Of a DNA stretch of 13,043 nt, positions 1-6,506 are shown piece by piece. Made by a program: the position numbers and the translations under genes. Origin of the DNA: CAZPXF01 sp964590945 (lineage in GTDB: Bacteria > Bacillota > Clostridia > Lachnospirales > Lachnospiraceae). The stretch spans positions 1 through 13,043 of the forward strand of contig CAZPXF010000065.1 in NCBI GenBank assembly GCA_964590945.1. Reading direction: 5' to 3'. How positions within the stretch are numbered: the stretch's first letter is position 1; the number at the start of each line of letters is the position of its first letter. The notes below the pieces were generated by a model. The model worked only from the letters and a program-made list of their open reading frames with translations, had not been told where the DNA came from and searched no databases.

Positions 1-71
1 GTATGTATGCCCGTGTGGAAGACGAGGATCTGATCTTTGATCAGAGGGAAGATGGCAGGCGGAAGAATTAA
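1..71 (+). CDS. possible 3' end of an upstream gene (partial)
   Basis: One frame is open from the window edge to a TAA at 69-71. The readable tail is about 22 residues and rich in Asp, Glu and Arg, ending EDGRRKN. The next gene starts 37 bases later with its own ribosome site, a spacing that fits a same-strand neighbour. The stretch is too short to recognise a family, and an open frame of this length can occur by chance, so this is only a tentative call. Confidence 0.35.
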   Translation, partial: MYARVEDEDLIFDQREDGRRKN

Positions 72-108
72 AAGTGCGGATTTATTTTATACGAGGGAGG
101 AAATAAAT

Positions 109-1752
109 ATGGAAAATAGAAAATGGATGGCAAAAGTGGTTTCATTTGTAATAGGATTATTGCTGCTTTTATGTCTGTTTCCGGAACAGGTACATGCACA
201 GCGGAATAAGTCGGACATCAAAAAGCTGCTTTCGGGTTATGAGGACTGGTTTACCTGGTACAGTGATCCATACAATACGGATTACACTGTTATGAAATGT
301 CCGAAGGAGAATCTTAGCGAGGATGCAATCGTGCGTTATCTGGAAGATATTACGCGGTCACTGGATGGCGAACTTGACCGGGATCAGACAAAGGTCGAGA
401 TTGAGTTTCCATTTTCGGTATCAAAATATGGACAAAATGTAGAGAAATTTGAAAATTATGGTTTTGATCTGAAAAGCAGGCTGAATTACCAGTGGACATA
501 TTGGAGCGGACTTGATATGCTGGAGCTCCAGCCTTCACATTCAATGGTCGTCAAAATTATTGGATATTCACTAAATGTTTATCTTGATTTGAACGGAGGC
601 TTTTCAGATTATAGCAGCAAATTGAAAAGCGTCGTTCAGGAGTGCAGGGAAGCAGCAGGAAATGACGAACGTAAGCAGGTGAATTGGCTTTGTTCATGGC
701 TGTTTGAGCATCTGGATTATACACCCTCGCTTATAACAAACAGCGCTTATTCTGCAATTATGAGCGGTGAGGCGGTCTGCGGTGGATATGCCAATGCGCT
801 GCGGGATCTCTGCGATGTAGCCGGAATTCCGGCATTGGTGCTTACAAGTGATTCGGAAAATCATGCATGGAATCAGGTTTATGTTGATGGAAAATGGTAT
901 ACAGTTGATCTTTTAGGAGTGGTGGATTCTCTTTCTGGTCAGGATGACAGAGAGAAGGACGAGTATCTTTTTGACGACCCTGATATACAGTGTGATGCTC
1001 CGGCATTTTTGGAGAAGCTGAAAAAAGAAATGCTGACGCCGACGCCAATCTTGTCCAAATGCGTTACAATGACTGTCACAAAACCGTGTAATATAAAAAA
1101 ATATGTACGCAATACAGTGCCAGGCGCTAAAATTACTTATAAATCCGGAAAAGCTTCTGTTGTCACGGTGAACAGCCAGGGAGAGATATGTCCGGTGTCC
1201 GAAGGGACGGCAAATATCAATATAAAGGTCGTCCAGAACAACAAGACATACCAGCTTGTATTGAAGGTAAAATGTAAGACAAAATTCCATAAAAAGGGAA
1301 CTGCCATTACATATAAAAATGGTACGTATAAAGTTGTAAAGCAGGCGAAAAAGAGCGGGAAGAAAATATCGGCGGGAACAGTAGAATGGACTGGAGTAAG
1401 CAGCAAAACGGTTTCTTCCTTCTCAATTCCGTCCAGACTTAAAATCGGGGGCGTTACCTATAAGGTAGTTTCGGTTGCAAAAAATGCCCTGAAGAACAAT
1501 AAGACAATTAAGAAACTGACTATTCCTTCCAGTATCACAAAAATCGGCAGCAGAGCCTTTTACGGCTGCAGCAGTTTAAATGCGATCACGATCAAGACAA
1601 ATACATTAACAAATAAAAACGTAGGAAGTAAAGCGTTTGGCGGAATCAGCAGCAAAGCGGTTATAAAGGTGCCGAAAAAGAAATGGAAGGTATATCGGAC
1701 GCTGCTCAGGAAGAAAGGGATTGGGAAAAAGGTAAAAGTAAAAAAATCCTAA
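109..1752 (+). CDS. secreted transglutaminase-like protein with Ig-like and BspA-type leucine-rich repeats
   Basis: This is a 547-residue exported protein. Residues 1-30 form a signal peptide: basic start, a Leu/Val/Ile-rich core, and a likely cut after VHA (30). Residues about 200-275 resemble a transglutaminase-like (papain-fold) core with the triad Cys224 (AVCGGYA), His252 (NHAWNQV) and Asp267 (WYTVD). Residues about 313-389 look like a bacterial Ig-like (Big) domain, and about 425-527 contain BspA-type repeats (IGSRAFYGCSSL). The tail is strongly basic (GIGKKVKVKKS), with no LPXTG anchor. The start at 109 is chosen because AGGGAGG (94-100) lies just upstream and the signal peptide begins there; a TTG at 37 in the same frame would bury it. 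Related proteins in Clostridia are mostly uncharacterised surface or secreted proteins; the catalytic activity (crosslinking or protease-like) is inferred. Composition looks more A/T- and Lys-rich than the rib genes that follow. Confidence 0.8.
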   Translation: MENRKWMAKVVSFVIGLLLLLCLFPEQVHAQRNKSDIKKLLSGYEDWFTWYSDPYNTDYTVMKCPKENLSEDAIVRYLEDITRSLDGELDRDQTKVEIEFPFSVSKYGQNVEKFENYGFDLKSRLNYQWTYWSGLDMLELQPSHSMVVKIIGYSLNVYLDLNGGFSDYSSKLKSVVQECREAAGNDERKQVNWLCSWLFEHLDYTPSLITNSAYSAIMSGEAVCGGYANALRDLCDVAGIPALVLTSDSENHAWNQVYVDGKWYTVDLLGVVDSLSGQDDREKDEYLFDDPDIQCDAPAFLEKLKKEMLTPTPILSKCVTMTVTKPCNIKKYVRNTVPGAKITYKSGKASVVTVNSQGEICPVSEGTANINIKVVQNNKTYQLVLKVKCKTKFHKKGTAITYKNGTYKVVKQAKKSGKKISAGTVEWTGVSSKTVSSFSIPSRLKIGGVTYKVVSVAKNALKNNKTIKKLTIPSSITKIGSRAFYGCSSLNAITIKTNTLTNKNVGSKAFGGISSKAVIKVPKKKWKVYRTLLRKKGIGKKVKVKKS

Positions 1753-1759
1753 AACCCCA

Positions 1760-1788
1760 TTGTATAACACCTTATGATAGGTTATAAT
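1760..1788 (+). promoter_or_regulatory. promoter of the riboflavin operon
   Basis: TTGTAT (1760-1765) and a perfect TATAAT (1783-1788) are separated by 17 bases, a sigma-A-type arrangement. The predicted start, near 1795, lies about ten bases before the FMN aptamer, as expected for a riboswitch leader. The -35 box is weak (TTG only). Confidence 0.7.
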
Positions 1789-1805
1789 GACTTTTATAAA
1801 TGAAT

Positions 1806-1915
1806 AGATTCTTCGGGGCAGGGTGTAATTCCCTACCGGCGGTACAGCCCGCGAGCCATATGGCATGATCCGGTGAGATTCCGGAGCCGACAGTATAGTC
1901 TGGATGAGAGAAGAA
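1806..1915 (+). promoter_or_regulatory. FMN riboswitch (RFN element) aptamer
   Basis: The conserved RFN blocks appear in order: GATTCTTCGGGGCAGGGTG (1807-1825), CCCTACCGGCGGT, AGCCCGCGAGC, GATCCGGTGAGATTCCGGAG, CCGACAGTATAGTC and TGGATGAGAGAAGAA. The closing P1 helix pairs TTCTTC (1809-1814) with GAAGAA (1910-1915). One internal arm pairs TCCGG (1869-1873) with CCGGA (1881-1885). The element lies between a promoter and ribD. RFN elements bind FMN and shut off rib operons; here the downstream terminator points to transcriptional attenuation. Confidence 0.96.
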
Positions 1916-1937
1916 AAGTGATTTGGATATAAGATAA

Positions 1938-1967
1938 GCTCCGGAATTATTTTGATGGTTCCGGAGC
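1938..1967 (+). promoter_or_regulatory. switching hairpin of the riboswitch expression platform
   Basis: GCTCCGGAA (1938-1946) pairs perfectly with TTCCGGAGC (1959-1967). The following bases (GTTTCATTTTC) make a poor U-tract, so it is a weak terminator at best. The left arm is also the exact complement of TTCCGGAGC inside the aptamer (1879-1887), so it has two mutually exclusive partners. The right arm can instead pair with the arm of the next hairpin. I read it as the switching element, not the terminator itself. Confidence 0.7.
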
Positions 1968-1993
1968 GTTTCATTTTCAGATCAGGTTGTGCG

Positions 1994-2024
1994 CTCCGTG
2001 GATTTTATTCCATGGAGTTTTTTT
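1994..2024 (+). terminator. rho-independent terminator (riboswitch-controlled attenuator)
   Basis: CTCCGTGGA (1994-2002) pairs with TCCATGGAG (2009-2017), nine pairs with one G-U, around a six-base loop, followed directly by seven T residues (2018-2024). It lies between the aptamer and ribD, so it would stop transcription before the operon when FMN is bound. Confidence 0.85.
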
Positions 2025-2102
2025 CTGCCGTTTCATATAAAGGAAGGAATCCTTAAATCCTGAAGTATGACGGCGGAGAATCCACAGAAAGGTGTTGAGA
2101 AA

Positions 2103-3221
2103 ATGACAGATCAGGATTACATGCGAAGGGCGATCGCGCTTGCACAGCGGGCGGTCGGCAGGACGAATCCGAATCCGATGGTCGGAGCGGTCATTGTAAA
2201 GGACGGCAGGATCATAGGAGAGGGATATCACCGCAAAATCGGAGGCCTTCATGCGGAGCGTAGCGCTCTGGCTGCCTGCACAGAGCCGGCGGAGGGGGCG
2301 ACCCTCTATGTGACGCTGGAGCCGTGCTGCCATTATGGGAAGACTCCTCCGTGTACGGAAGCGATCCTTGAAAACAAGCTTGCAAAGGTTGTGATCGGTT
2401 CCAGAGACCCGAACCCTGAGGTTGCAGGAAAGGGCGTTCAGATTCTCCGCGAGGCGGGAATCGAAGTAAAGGAGGACTTCCTGCGGGAAGAATGCGATGC
2501 GGTCAATCCGGTATTTTTCCAGTATATCCGCAGGAAAGAGCCGTACATTGCGTTAAAGTATGCGATGACGGCGGACGGCAAGATTGCGGCGAACTCCGGC
2601 AGATCCCGGTGGATCACGGGGGAGAGGGCGCGCGCGCACGTCCACGAGCTCCGGAACTATTATACAGGAATCCTTGCCGGGATCGGCACGGTGCTTGCGG
2701 ATGATCCGATGCTGACTTGCAGGCTTCCGGATGGAAGGAATCCGGTTCGTATTATCCTGGACAGCCAGCTTCGGATCCCGACGGACTGCAGGCTGTGCGG
2801 CAGTACCGATCAGGCGCCGGTTATCGTAGCCTGTGTAGAGCCGAAGGATCGGAGGAGCTTTGATAAGAAAAGGGCGGAGCTGGAATCCCGGGGCGTAGAG
2901 GTGCTGACCGTTCCGGAGGCAGACGGGAAGGTATCGATACCGGAGCTGGTTCAGAGGCTTGGCGCGAGAGAGATCGACGGGATTCTGGTAGAGGGCGGCG
3001 GAACCGTGAACGCGTCTTTTGTCAGAGCCGGGTGCGTACATAGGGTATATGCGTATGTAGGGGCGCAGATATTCGGAGGCGGGAACCGCTATACCCCGGT
3101 TGGCGGAAGCGGCATCGAGGAAGTGTCGGACAGCCTGAAGCTTTGCAATCCGAAGGTACGGACGTTTGAAAATGATATATTGATCCGATATGACGTTTTG
3201 GAGGATCAGAAAGAAGGCTGA
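2103..3221 (+). CDS. ribD: bifunctional diaminohydroxyphosphoribosylaminopyrimidine deaminase / 5-amino-6-(5-phosphoribosylamino)uracil reductase
   Basis: This 372-residue cytoplasmic enzyme carries out the second and third steps from GTP to riboflavin: deamination of the pyrimidine ring, then NADPH-dependent reduction of the ribosyl group. The N-terminal deaminase (about 1-145) has the zinc site His50 (HAE), Cys75 (PCC) and Cys84, with Glu52 as proton carrier. The reductase half (about 150-370) shows KYAMTADGKIA, SRWITG and VEGGGTVNASF. Length is usual for RibD. The start at 2103 is preferred: AAAGGTG (2088-2094) is well placed and MTDQDYMRRAIALA is a typical RibD beginning. An in-frame ATG at 2067 adds 12 unusual residues and lacks a close ribosome site. 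It is the first gene of the FMN-controlled operon, 21 bases before ribE. Confidence 0.97.
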   Translation: MTDQDYMRRAIALAQRAVGRTNPNPMVGAVIVKDGRIIGEGYHRKIGGLHAERSALAACTEPAEGATLYVTLEPCCHYGKTPPCTEAILENKLAKVVIGSRDPNPEVAGKGVQILREAGIEVKEDFLREECDAVNPVFFQYIRRKEPYIALKYAMTADGKIAANSGRSRWITGERARAHVHELRNYYTGILAGIGTVLADDPMLTCRLPDGRNPVRIILDSQLRIPTDCRLCGSTDQAPVIVACVEPKDRRSFDKKRAELESRGVEVLTVPEADGKVSIPELVQRLGAREIDGILVEGGGTVNASFVRAGCVHRVYAYVGAQIFGGGNRYTPVGGSGIEEVSDSLKLCNPKVRTFENDILIRYDVLEDQKEG

Positions 3222-3242
3222 GGCCGGAAAGGGAGAGGAGAC

Positions 3243-3896
3243 ATGTTCACAGGAATTATAGAAGAAACAGGAACAATCAAAAAGGTGATTGGAAGCGGGG
3301 AGTCAGGTTCTATCTCCATCCGTGCAGACAAGGTGCTTACGGATACGAAGATCGGAGACAGTATCGCGGTAAACGGCGTTTGTCTGACCGTTACGGGTAT
3401 GCAGGAAGACGGGTTTACGGCGGATGTTATGGCGGAGACGCTCAGACGCACGAATCTTGGAATGCTGCCGGTCGGCTCCAAAGTCAATCTGGAGCGCGCG
3501 ATGGCAGCAGGCGGGAGGTTTGGCGGACATATCGTTGCCGGACATATCGATGGCACAGGTAAGATCATTTCCCGGAAGCCGGAAGGGAATGCCGTATGGG
3601 TGACCGTTTCGGCGGATGCCGAGATCCTTCATTATATTGTGCCGAAGGGATCCATCGCGATCGATGGCATCAGCCTGACCGTTGCGTATGTGGACGCATC
3701 CGTTTTTAAGGTGTCGGTCATTCCGCACACGGGGAAGGAAACGACACTTTTGACTAAGAAGCCGGGGGATATCGTCAATCTGGAGAATGATATTACAGGC
3801 AAATATATTGAGAAGCTGATCCGGCCATCGGAGCAGGACAGGAGCAGGGAACAGAATACCATAACAATGGAATATCTGCTGGAAAATGGGTTTTAG
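3243..3896 (+). CDS. ribE: riboflavin synthase, alpha subunit
   Basis: This 217-residue enzyme converts two molecules of 6,7-dimethyl-8-ribityllumazine to riboflavin and the pyrimidine that RibH reuses. It opens with MFTGIIEETGTI, the hallmark of the family. Two tandem lumazine-binding barrels are visible from the internal repeat: NGVCLTV at 44-50 and DGISLTV at 141-147, with matching GHIVAGHIDG and related turns. The ribosome site is GGGAGAGG just before the ATG. The last residues overlap the leader of ribBA, which suggests translational coupling. The symbol follows Bacillus usage; the same enzyme is called RibC in E. coli. Confidence 0.97.
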   Translation: MFTGIIEETGTIKKVIGSGESGSISIRADKVLTDTKIGDSIAVNGVCLTVTGMQEDGFTADVMAETLRRTNLGMLPVGSKVNLERAMAAGGRFGGHIVAGHIDGTGKIISRKPEGNAVWVTVSADAEILHYIVPKGSIAIDGISLTVAYVDASVFKVSVIPHTGKETTLLTKKPGDIVNLENDITGKYIEKLIRPSEQDRSREQNTITMEYLLENGF

Positions 3897-3912
3897 AAGA
3901 GGAGGAAAGGAA

Positions 3913-5124
3913 ATGGATTTTGAATTTGGAAAAATCGAGGACGCCCTGCAGGATCTGCGGGAGGGCAGGATCATTCTTGTCACGGATGACCCGGATCGTG
4001 AAAATGAAGGGGATTTTATCTGCGCCGCAGAACATGCGACAGGGGAGAATGTTAATTTCATGGCGGTTCACGGAAAGGGTCTGATCTGTATGCCGATGTC
4101 GAAGAAGCTGGCGGACAGGCTTGGGGTACAGCAGATGGTATCAGAGAATACGGATAACCATTGTACGGCATTTACGGTCAGCATCGATCATGTAGATACG
4201 ACGACAGGCATTTCCGCTTATGAGCGTTCCCTGACAGCGATGAAATGCGTGGAGGAAGATGCAAAGCCGGAGGATTTCCGCAGGCCGGGACATATGTTTC
4301 CGCTGGTGGCGAGAAAGGGCGGCGTACTGGTAAGAAACGGACATACGGAGGCGACGGTCGACCTGATGCGTCTGGCAGGGCTTAAGGAATGCGGCCTTTG
4401 CTGCGAGATCATGGCGGACGACGGACATATGATGCGGATGCCGGAGCTGAAGAAGCTGGCGATGGAGCATGGGATCCGGTTGATAACGATCAAGGATCTT
4501 CAGGATTACTGCCGTATCAATGAGAAGCACGTATCGTGCGAGGCGTCGGTAAAGCTTCCGACAGAGTATGGCGTCTTCCAGGCCTACGGGTATGTCAGCG
4601 ACATTACAGGAGAGCATCATGTGGCTCTGGTTAAGGGAGATATCGGAGATGGGAAGGACGTTCTCTGCCGTGTTCACTCCGAATGCCTGACCGGGGATGT
4701 GTTCGGTTCTCTCAGATGTGACTGCGGAAAACAGCTTGCAAGGGCAATGCAGCAGATTGAAAAGGAAGGCCGCGGGGTTCTGCTATATATGCGGCAGGAG
4801 GGGCGCGGGATCGGCCTGATCAATAAGCTGAAAGCCTATGAGCTTCAGGAACAGGGACGCGATACCGTGGAGGCGAATCTGGATCTTGGATTTGCTCCGG
4901 ATCTCCGGGAATACTGGGTCGGCGCGCAGATCCTCCGCGATCTGGGGATCCGGGAGCTTCGACTTCTTACGAACAATCCAGGCAAAATATACGGATTGGA
5001 CGGGCTCGGACTTACGATCCGGGAGCGGGTGCCGATCGAGGTGGGCGTCCAGAAATACGACGCATTTTATATGAAGACAAAAGCAGAAAAGATGGGACAT
5101 ATTTTTTTGGATAACGGTCAGTAA
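3913..5124 (+). CDS. ribBA: bifunctional 3,4-dihydroxy-2-butanone-4-phosphate synthase / GTP cyclohydrolase II
   Basis: This 403-residue fusion makes both entry compounds of the pathway. The N-terminal RibB half (about 1-205) forms dihydroxybutanone phosphate from ribulose-5-phosphate and shows DDPDRENEGDF (acidic metal/substrate site around Glu30 and Glu32), HCTAFTVSID and RPGHMFPL. The C-terminal RibA half (about 206-403) opens GTP and has the zinc cysteines Cys258, Cys269 and Cys271 (C-x10-C-x-C), EGRGIGL, and LLTNNPGKIYGL. Both halves appear intact. The start at 3913 follows AGGAGGAAAGG; an in-frame ATG at 3886, inside the ribE end, has no comparable site. The ribE stop (3894-3896) lies 16 bases upstream. 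Confidence 0.97.
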   Translation: MDFEFGKIEDALQDLREGRIILVTDDPDRENEGDFICAAEHATGENVNFMAVHGKGLICMPMSKKLADRLGVQQMVSENTDNHCTAFTVSIDHVDTTTGISAYERSLTAMKCVEEDAKPEDFRRPGHMFPLVARKGGVLVRNGHTEATVDLMRLAGLKECGLCCEIMADDGHMMRMPELKKLAMEHGIRLITIKDLQDYCRINEKHVSCEASVKLPTEYGVFQAYGYVSDITGEHHVALVKGDIGDGKDVLCRVHSECLTGDVFGSLRCDCGKQLARAMQQIEKEGRGVLLYMRQEGRGIGLINKLKAYELQEQGRDTVEANLDLGFAPDLREYWVGAQILRDLGIRELRLLTNNPGKIYGLDGLGLTIRERVPIEVGVQKYDAFYMKTKAEKMGHIFLDNGQ

Positions 5125-5127
5125 AAG

Positions 5128-5149
5128 GATTCTTCGGGGCAGCTCCGAA
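5128..5149 (+). repeat. 15-base copy of the RFN aptamer 5' end, forming a small hairpin
   Basis: GATTCTTCGGGGCAG (5128-5142) is identical to bases 1807-1821 of the FMN aptamer. The rest of an aptamer does not follow. The bases TTCGGGG (5133-5139) and CTCCGAA (5143-5149) can form a seven-pair hairpin (one G-U) with a CAG loop, only 16 bases before the ribH ribosome site. It may be a relic of a second riboswitch or an mRNA-stability or processing hairpin. Confidence 0.7.
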
Positions 5150-5177
5150 CGAAAGATTAAGAACAGGAGGAAAGAGC

Positions 5178-5642
5178 ATGAATTTATTAGAAGGAAAAGT
5201 TGTAGCAAAAGGAAGTATGAAGGTTGGGATCGTAGCATCCCGTTTCAACGAGTTCATCACAAGTAAGCTCCTTAGCGGGGCGGTGGACGGACTGGTAAGA
5301 CATGGCGTCGATGAAGGAAATATCACAACAGCATGGGTTCCGGGAGCGTTTGAGATTCCGCTGATCGCCGGGAAGATGGCGAAATCCGGGAAGTACGATG
5401 CAGTCATTGCGGTCGGCGCAGTTATCCGCGGCTCAACCACCCATTATGACTACGTATGCAGCGAGGTATCCAAAGGGATCGCACAGGTATCCCTTCGATC
5501 GGAGATTCCGGTTATGTTCGGCGTTTTGACAACGGAAAATATCGAGCAGGCCATCGAAAGAGCCGGAACCAAGGCCGGAAATAAGGGCTATGACTGCGCT
5601 CTATCTGCGATTGAAATGGTAAATCTGATGGACCAGATTTAA
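5178..5642 (+). CDS. ribH: 6,7-dimethyl-8-ribityllumazine synthase
   Basis: This 154-residue enzyme condenses the RibD pathway pyrimidine (after dephosphorylation) with dihydroxybutanone phosphate to form lumazine, the substrate of RibE. Diagnostic blocks are ASRFNEFIT, WVPGAFEIP, GAVIRGSTTHYDYV with the catalytic His89, and FGVLTTENIEQA. Length matches the family, whose members usually assemble as 60-subunit shells or pentamers. AGGAGG (5165-5170) gives a strong ribosome site. It is the last rib gene, 53 bases after ribBA. No clear rho-independent terminator follows, so some read-through into the regulator gene is possible. Confidence 0.97.
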   Translation: MNLLEGKVVAKGSMKVGIVASRFNEFITSKLLSGAVDGLVRHGVDEGNITTAWVPGAFEIPLIAGKMAKSGKYDAVIAVGAVIRGSTTHYDYVCSEVSKGIAQVSLRSEIPVMFGVLTTENIEQAIERAGTKAGNKGYDCALSAIEMVNLMDQI

Positions 5643-5711
5643 GATAGCAGGCTATGGGAAAAACACATATTTGCTTATGATGCCTTGCGGGAAAATACAT
5701 GAAAGCGGCGT

Positions 5712-5740
5712 TTGACAAAGGCGGCGCCCGGTTGTATGCT
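5712..5740 (+). promoter_or_regulatory. promoter of the two-component system
   Basis: A perfect TTGACA (5712-5717) is followed after 17 bases by TATGCT (5735-5740, four of six consensus bases). It lies 60 bases before the response-regulator start. This would give the regulator genes a supply independent of the FMN-controlled rib operon. Confidence 0.65.
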
Positions 5741-5799
5741 TATTCCAAAGAGGTTCTGCCAATGATTTGGCTTCAATGCAAAGAACTAGGAGGCTTTAA

Positions 5800-6504
5800 A
5801 TGATCAGAGTTGCAATTGTAGAGGATGAGCAGATTTACCAGAATCAGTTTTCGCATTTTATTCGCAGATATGATCAGGAAAAAGGCGTGCATTTCGAACT
5901 GTCCTCCTTTTTTGACGGGTATGATATGGTAGAAAAATATCAGGCATCCTATGATATCATTTTTCTGGATATTCAGATGAAGACGATGGATGGGATGAAG
6001 ACAGCAGAGAAGATTCGCGAGAGAGATGAGAATGTACTCATCATTTTTGTGACAAATCTGGAGCAGTATGCAGTGCGCGGCTACTCGGTCAACGCGCTGG
6101 ATTATCTGCTCAAGCCGGTCAATTACTTCACCTTTTCACAGGTACTTGACAAAGCGCTGAAAAGGCTGAAGGAAAAAGACCCGCATTATATATCGTTTGC
6201 ACAGGGGGGAGGAATGGTACGCCTGGATACCACGCAGATCAGTTATCTGGAGAGCCACGGACATACGATGGCTGTTCATTCGGAAAGCGGAGTTTATACA
6301 TTCCGTGCGACGATGAAAGAGATGGAACAAAAGCTTTCTGCGGATCATTTTGCGCGCTGTAACAGCGGTTATCTCGTCAATCTGGCGCATGTGAAGCAAA
6401 TTCAACATAATATGGTAGTAGTTTCCGGAGAGGAATTACAGATCAGCAGGCCGAGGAAGAAGGCGTTTATGGAAGCGTTTACAGACTACCTTGGAGGAAA
6501 ATAG
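5800..6504 (+). CDS. LytTR-family response regulator (AgrA/LytR type)
   Basis: This is a 234-residue DNA-binding response regulator. The receiver domain (about 1-120) has the acidic pocket VEDE (7-10), phospho-acceptor Asp57 (IIFLDIQM), FVTN and the conserved Lys in LLKPVNY. The C-terminal LytTR domain (about 130-232) shows the family pattern: YLESHGHTMAVHS, MKEMEQKL, FARCNSGYLVNL and ISRPRKKAFMEAF. LytTR proteins bind pairs of short direct repeats about two helical turns apart. AGGAGG (5788-5793) is the ribosome site. The gene is followed two bases later by the sensor kinase, a standard pair. Repeats with this spacing sit upstream of the GH43 gene (7901-7976), a likely target. The signal is not known. 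Confidence 0.93.
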   Translation: MIRVAIVEDEQIYQNQFSHFIRRYDQEKGVHFELSSFFDGYDMVEKYQASYDIIFLDIQMKTMDGMKTAEKIRERDENVLIIFVTNLEQYAVRGYSVNALDYLLKPVNYFTFSQVLDKALKRLKEKDPHYISFAQGGGMVRLDTTQISYLESHGHTMAVHSESGVYTFRATMKEMEQKLSADHFARCNSGYLVNLAHVKQIQHNMVVVSGEELQISRPRKKAFMEAFTDYLGGK

Positions 6505-6506
6505 CA

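Noticed and set aside
37..108. Upstream TTG start for the secreted transglutaminase-like protein
   Set aside because: It would add 24 charged residues before a clear signal peptide; AGGGAGG at 94-100 serves the ATG at 109.
2067..2102. Upstream ATG start for ribD
   Set aside because: No close ribosome site, and the added residues do not resemble RibD N-termini; 2103 has AAAGGTG at good spacing.
2553..3041. Long open frames on the minus strand inside the rib genes (also 3303-4061 and 7110-7922)
   Set aside because: They lie opposite well-recognised genes, have no recognisable motifs or ribosome sites, and are typical antisense shadows of GC-rich coding sequence.
3886..3912. Upstream ATG start for ribBA
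   Set aside because: It overlaps the end of ribE and the AGGAGG site lies downstream of it, pointing to 3913.
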